Shown one piece after another: positions 6,794 to 8,687 of a stretch of 8,687 nt of DNA. Under the pieces are notes generated by a model, which worked only from the letters and a program-made list of their open reading frames with translations, searched no databases and was not told the origin of the DNA. This DNA comes from Planctomycetota bacterium (GTDB lineage Bacteria; Planctomycetota; Phycisphaerae; Tepidisphaerales; Tepidisphaeraceae). How positions within the stretch are numbered: position 1 is the first letter of the stretch; each line of letters starts with the position of its first letter. Location of the stretch: positions 1 to 8,687 of the forward strand of contig JAKORQ010000488.1 in the NCBI GenBank assembly GCA_029777755.1, in the 5' to 3' direction. Made by a program: the position numbers and the translations under genes.

Positions 6794-8395
6794 ATGGAAG
6801 TTCAAAGCGTTATCGAGCGTCAGAGTAAGGTCTGCGGCTGGACCGCGCACTGGAGAGGTATCCTCACTCATACCCATACCTACAGCGGTCGCTCCGATCA
6901 TGGAGGGACAATCAAGCCGCCGGAGTCGTACCGGAACCTTGCGGCATGGGCCAAAAAACTGGGGGTGGCCGCCATTGGCATGGGATCTCCCTACACTCCC
7001 AAGACCGCCATCAGCCAGCACCTCTTTGACGAGGAAGCGCGCGAGCGCTACTACTCGCGGGATTTCGATCACCGCAGCGTTCTCGACCTGGATGAACTGC
7101 AGGCGATGGTCAGCCAGGCGAATGAGTTCTCCGATGGGACGCTGTTTTACCTTGATAACGAAACACCCAAGGGCCGCTATGGGCATATGTGGTGGGTCGG
7201 CTACTACCCGGACATGCCCGCTTGGTACGATTACGATCAGCCGTTCGACCGCTGGATGGTTCACCATACGAAGGCCGGGGATCACTTTGACGAGCCGATG
7301 CCGTACGAGCGTCGGCCGTACCTAGAGATTCTCTCGATCCAGCGTCGGCATGGGGCCATGGGATTCTGGGCACATCCCACGAGCTGGTGGCAGGGTGAGG
7401 CCGGCCAGTTCATAACCAATATCGCCAGCGAGATGCCGGCCCATGTGATGGCTCAGGGCTATCTCGATGGCATGGTCATCATGGGCTACAACCCGTTCCG
7501 GCCGCAGTACCAGGCAATCTGGTTCGCGCTGCTCGACCGCGGGTATCGCGTTCCCGGCGTGGCGGAGATGGACGCAGGTCTGTCCGATGCCGGACTTTGG
7601 CGCAAAGAGTCGGCCATGCTCACATATGTGCCGAATACTTCCGACAAGCTGACCACCGCAAAGCTGGTGGAGCTGTTCCGCAAGGGCCGGATGTTTGCCA
7701 GCACCGGCCCCATGATCGAAATCGAGGTGGACGGCCAGCCCATGGGCGGGGTGGTCACGACCGGCGCGAACATATCCCACATTGTCCGCATCACGGTTAT
7801 GCCCGCCGGCGGCAAGCGAATTGGAAGGGTGGAGATCATCGGCCGCGGCGGTGAGATTCTCTGGGCACAGAATGAAGTCGACGGCCCGACGGTGGAGCTT
7901 ACCCTCCCCGGAAGCGATGTTCGGGGCTACTTCATCGCCCGCGTCTTCGGCGCCGGTAGTTCACCGGCCGATTGGCGCGGCGTCAGGGATTTTGCCATCA
8001 CCAATCCGGTGTATCTTCATCCTCGCGGCACTGCATTCGAGAAGCCGATGACAACCAGTGTCACGGTAACCATCCGCCCGGACTCGCCGTTCGCTGGAGG
8101 CGAGATCCACTTCGAGTCTACTGACGGGGAGCTGCTCGGTAAGGCAGCCGCCGTCGGGACGACCCGCGAGACCCTGCCGGCCGATGGACGCCTGACGCTC
8201 ATCTCGCGCGATGGCGCAAGGAAGACCGACTATCTGGTCAATGCCAACCGGAAGCTTCAGGACTTGCAGCGATACCTGTATCGCGGGCGATTCCTGAAGG
8301 ATTTCCCCTCGGCCAAGGCCGGAGACGTCCCGGTAGAGGCATGGCGGCTGGACGACTTTGCCAGTACCCTGCGCCAGGTCGAACTCGAATACTAG
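6794..8395 (+). CDS. PHP-domain, CehA/McbA-like metallohydrolase
   Basis: A 533-residue protein without a signal peptide, so probably cytoplasmic. It resembles the CehA/McbA branch of PHP-domain metal-dependent hydrolases, which includes phosphoesterases and carbamate or ester hydrolases. Visible motifs: HTHTYSG (26-32, the HxH metal motif after a beta strand), LAAWAKKLGVAAIGM (49-63, first helix and strand), LDNETPKGRYGH (120-131, Glu123 and His131 as possible ligands), GFWAHPTSW (190-198, His194), GVAEMDAG (255-262, Asp260) and FRKGRMFASTGPMIEIEVDG (295-314, the family's closing element). From about 320 to the end lies a beta-rich C-terminal region of unknown role. Where many relatives have SDAH, this protein has MDAG, losing a His. 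The ATG at 6794 fits the domain start, with only a weak GGGA seven bases upstream; the reading frame stays open back to 6641, but that stretch is AT-rich regulatory-looking DNA. It is divergent from GH9 and only 25 bp ahead of the next gene, so likely cotranscribed with it. Substrate unknown. Confidence 0.78.
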   Translation: MEVQSVIERQSKVCGWTAHWRGILTHTHTYSGRSDHGGTIKPPESYRNLAAWAKKLGVAAIGMGSPYTPKTAISQHLFDEEARERYYSRDFDHRSVLDLDELQAMVSQANEFSDGTLFYLDNETPKGRYGHMWWVGYYPDMPAWYDYDQPFDRWMVHHTKAGDHFDEPMPYERRPYLEILSIQRRHGAMGFWAHPTSWWQGEAGQFITNIASEMPAHVMAQGYLDGMVIMGYNPFRPQYQAIWFALLDRGYRVPGVAEMDAGLSDAGLWRKESAMLTYVPNTSDKLTTAKLVELFRKGRMFASTGPMIEIEVDGQPMGGVVTTGANISHIVRITVMPAGGKRIGRVEIIGRGGEILWAQNEVDGPTVELTLPGSDVRGYFIARVFGAGSSPADWRGVRDFAITNPVYLHPRGTAFEKPMTTSVTVTIRPDSPFAGGEIHFESTDGELLGKAAAVGTTRETLPADGRLTLISRDGARKTDYLVNANRKLQDLQRYLYRGRFLKDFPSAKAGDVPVEAWRLDDFASTLRQVELEY

Positions 8396-8406
8396 CAGTC
8401 AGTTCC

Positions 8407-8412
8407 AAGGAG
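8407..8412 (+). promoter_or_regulatory. Ribosome binding site deciding a GTG start
   Basis: AAGGAG lies eight bases before GTG at 8421. A nearer GTG at 8416 is in another frame and meets a stop after six codons, so the 8421 GTG is the start of the histidine-phosphatase gene. Confidence 0.75.
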
Positions 8413-8420
8413 ACAGTGAA

Positions 8421-8687
8421 GTGGAGCTCTATCTGATCCGGCACGGTGAAATGGCCGGTGATCCGCACAAGCACTACGTACCCCCGGTGGAGGGTTGCCT
8501 CTCGGAAGTTGGCTGTCGCCAGGCGACCGCCCTTGCAGAGGCGCTGGACGGAGTTGAGTTCAGCGCGATCTACGCGTCGCCACTGGGCAGGGCAGTGCAG
8601 ACTGCGCAGGCAATTGCTTCGCCGCGCGGAATCGACATCGGGTTGATCCCTTGGATGATTGAGTGGCGGCCGGCCACGGTCATGGGC
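8421..8687 (+). CDS. Histidine phosphatase (phosphoglycerate mutase-like) family protein, N-terminal part
   Basis: The first 89 codons are present, and the gene runs past the right edge. The protein opens with MELYLIRHGE, whose RHG (residues 7-9) holds the catalytic His8 that is phosphorylated during the reaction. Then follow a family-typical LSEVGCRQATALAEAL (34-49) and FSAIYASPLGRAVQTAQAIA (53-72), whose Arg after SPLG is part of the phosphate pocket. The family includes cofactor-dependent phosphoglycerate mutases and many small-molecule or sugar phosphatases. The insert GDPHKHYVPPVEG after RHGE differs from true phosphoglycerate mutases, so a broad-specificity phosphatase is more likely than a glycolytic mutase. 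The end of the visible part reads MIEWRP, where Glu may be the general acid but the usual E...G.WEG pattern is changed. It starts with GTG after AAGGAG and follows the PHP gene by 25 bp, so the two probably form an operon. Confidence 0.88.
   Translation, partial: MELYLIRHGEMAGDPHKHYVPPVEGCLSEVGCRQATALAEALDGVEFSAIYASPLGRAVQTAQAIASPRGIDIGLIPWMIEWRPATVMG

Noticed and set aside
1..8687. Search for CRISPR arrays, tRNA or rRNA genes, transposases, phage genes or defence genes
   Set aside because: No regular repeat-spacer pattern, RNA-gene signature or mobile-element protein was recognised on either strand.

Overview
The window looks like chromosomal DNA of a free-living, carbohydrate-degrading bacterium, most likely a planctomycete (perhaps a Phycisphaerae-type soil or freshwater lineage). 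The assignment is an inference. It rests on GC-rich coding sequence, a secreted protein ending in the 'LDADDF..R..A...L..MG' and 'L..VTGQ' repeat style common in planctomycete proteins, and a mix of GH9, Gfo/Idh/MocA and CehA-like PHP genes around an isolated pgk. No rRNA, tRNA, transposase, phage gene or CRISPR array was seen.

Layout. Positions 1-1515 hold two minus-strand genes: the 5' end of a Gfo/Idh/MocA-type NAD(P)-dependent sugar oxidoreductase that runs off the left edge, and upstream of it an exported protein of unknown function. A short divergent region (1516-1602) with a candidate promoter and a small leader hairpin leads into pgk, a full-length phosphoglycerate kinase on the plus strand. 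pgk converges on a minus-strand MgtC/SapB-family membrane protein. A perfect 16-bp palindrome between them looks like a shared bidirectional terminator.

Positions 3588-3703 are a short spacer with an AT-rich inverted repeat and a degenerate direct repeat. They are followed by a large exported glycoside hydrolase family 9 enzyme on the minus strand (3704-6568) with two or three accessory beta-rich domains before the catalytic domain. A 225-bp divergent spacer with recurring TGTGAT/ATCACA elements separates it from a plus-strand pair: a PHP/CehA-like metallohydrolase, then a histidine-phosphatase (phosphoglycerate-mutase-like) gene cut by the right edge.

How the genes might work together. The GH9 enzyme would cut beta-linked glucan or a related polysaccharide outside the cytoplasm. 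The Gfo/Idh oxidoreductase could act on derived sugars, and pgk is central glycolysis. The PHP and histidine-phosphatase genes are probably cotranscribed, but their substrates cannot be read from the sequence. I found no convincing evidence of a new defence, mobile or RNA-based system. The most useful leads are the altered metal-site motif of the PHP protein, the unassigned GH9 N-terminal domain, and the structured intergenic repeats.
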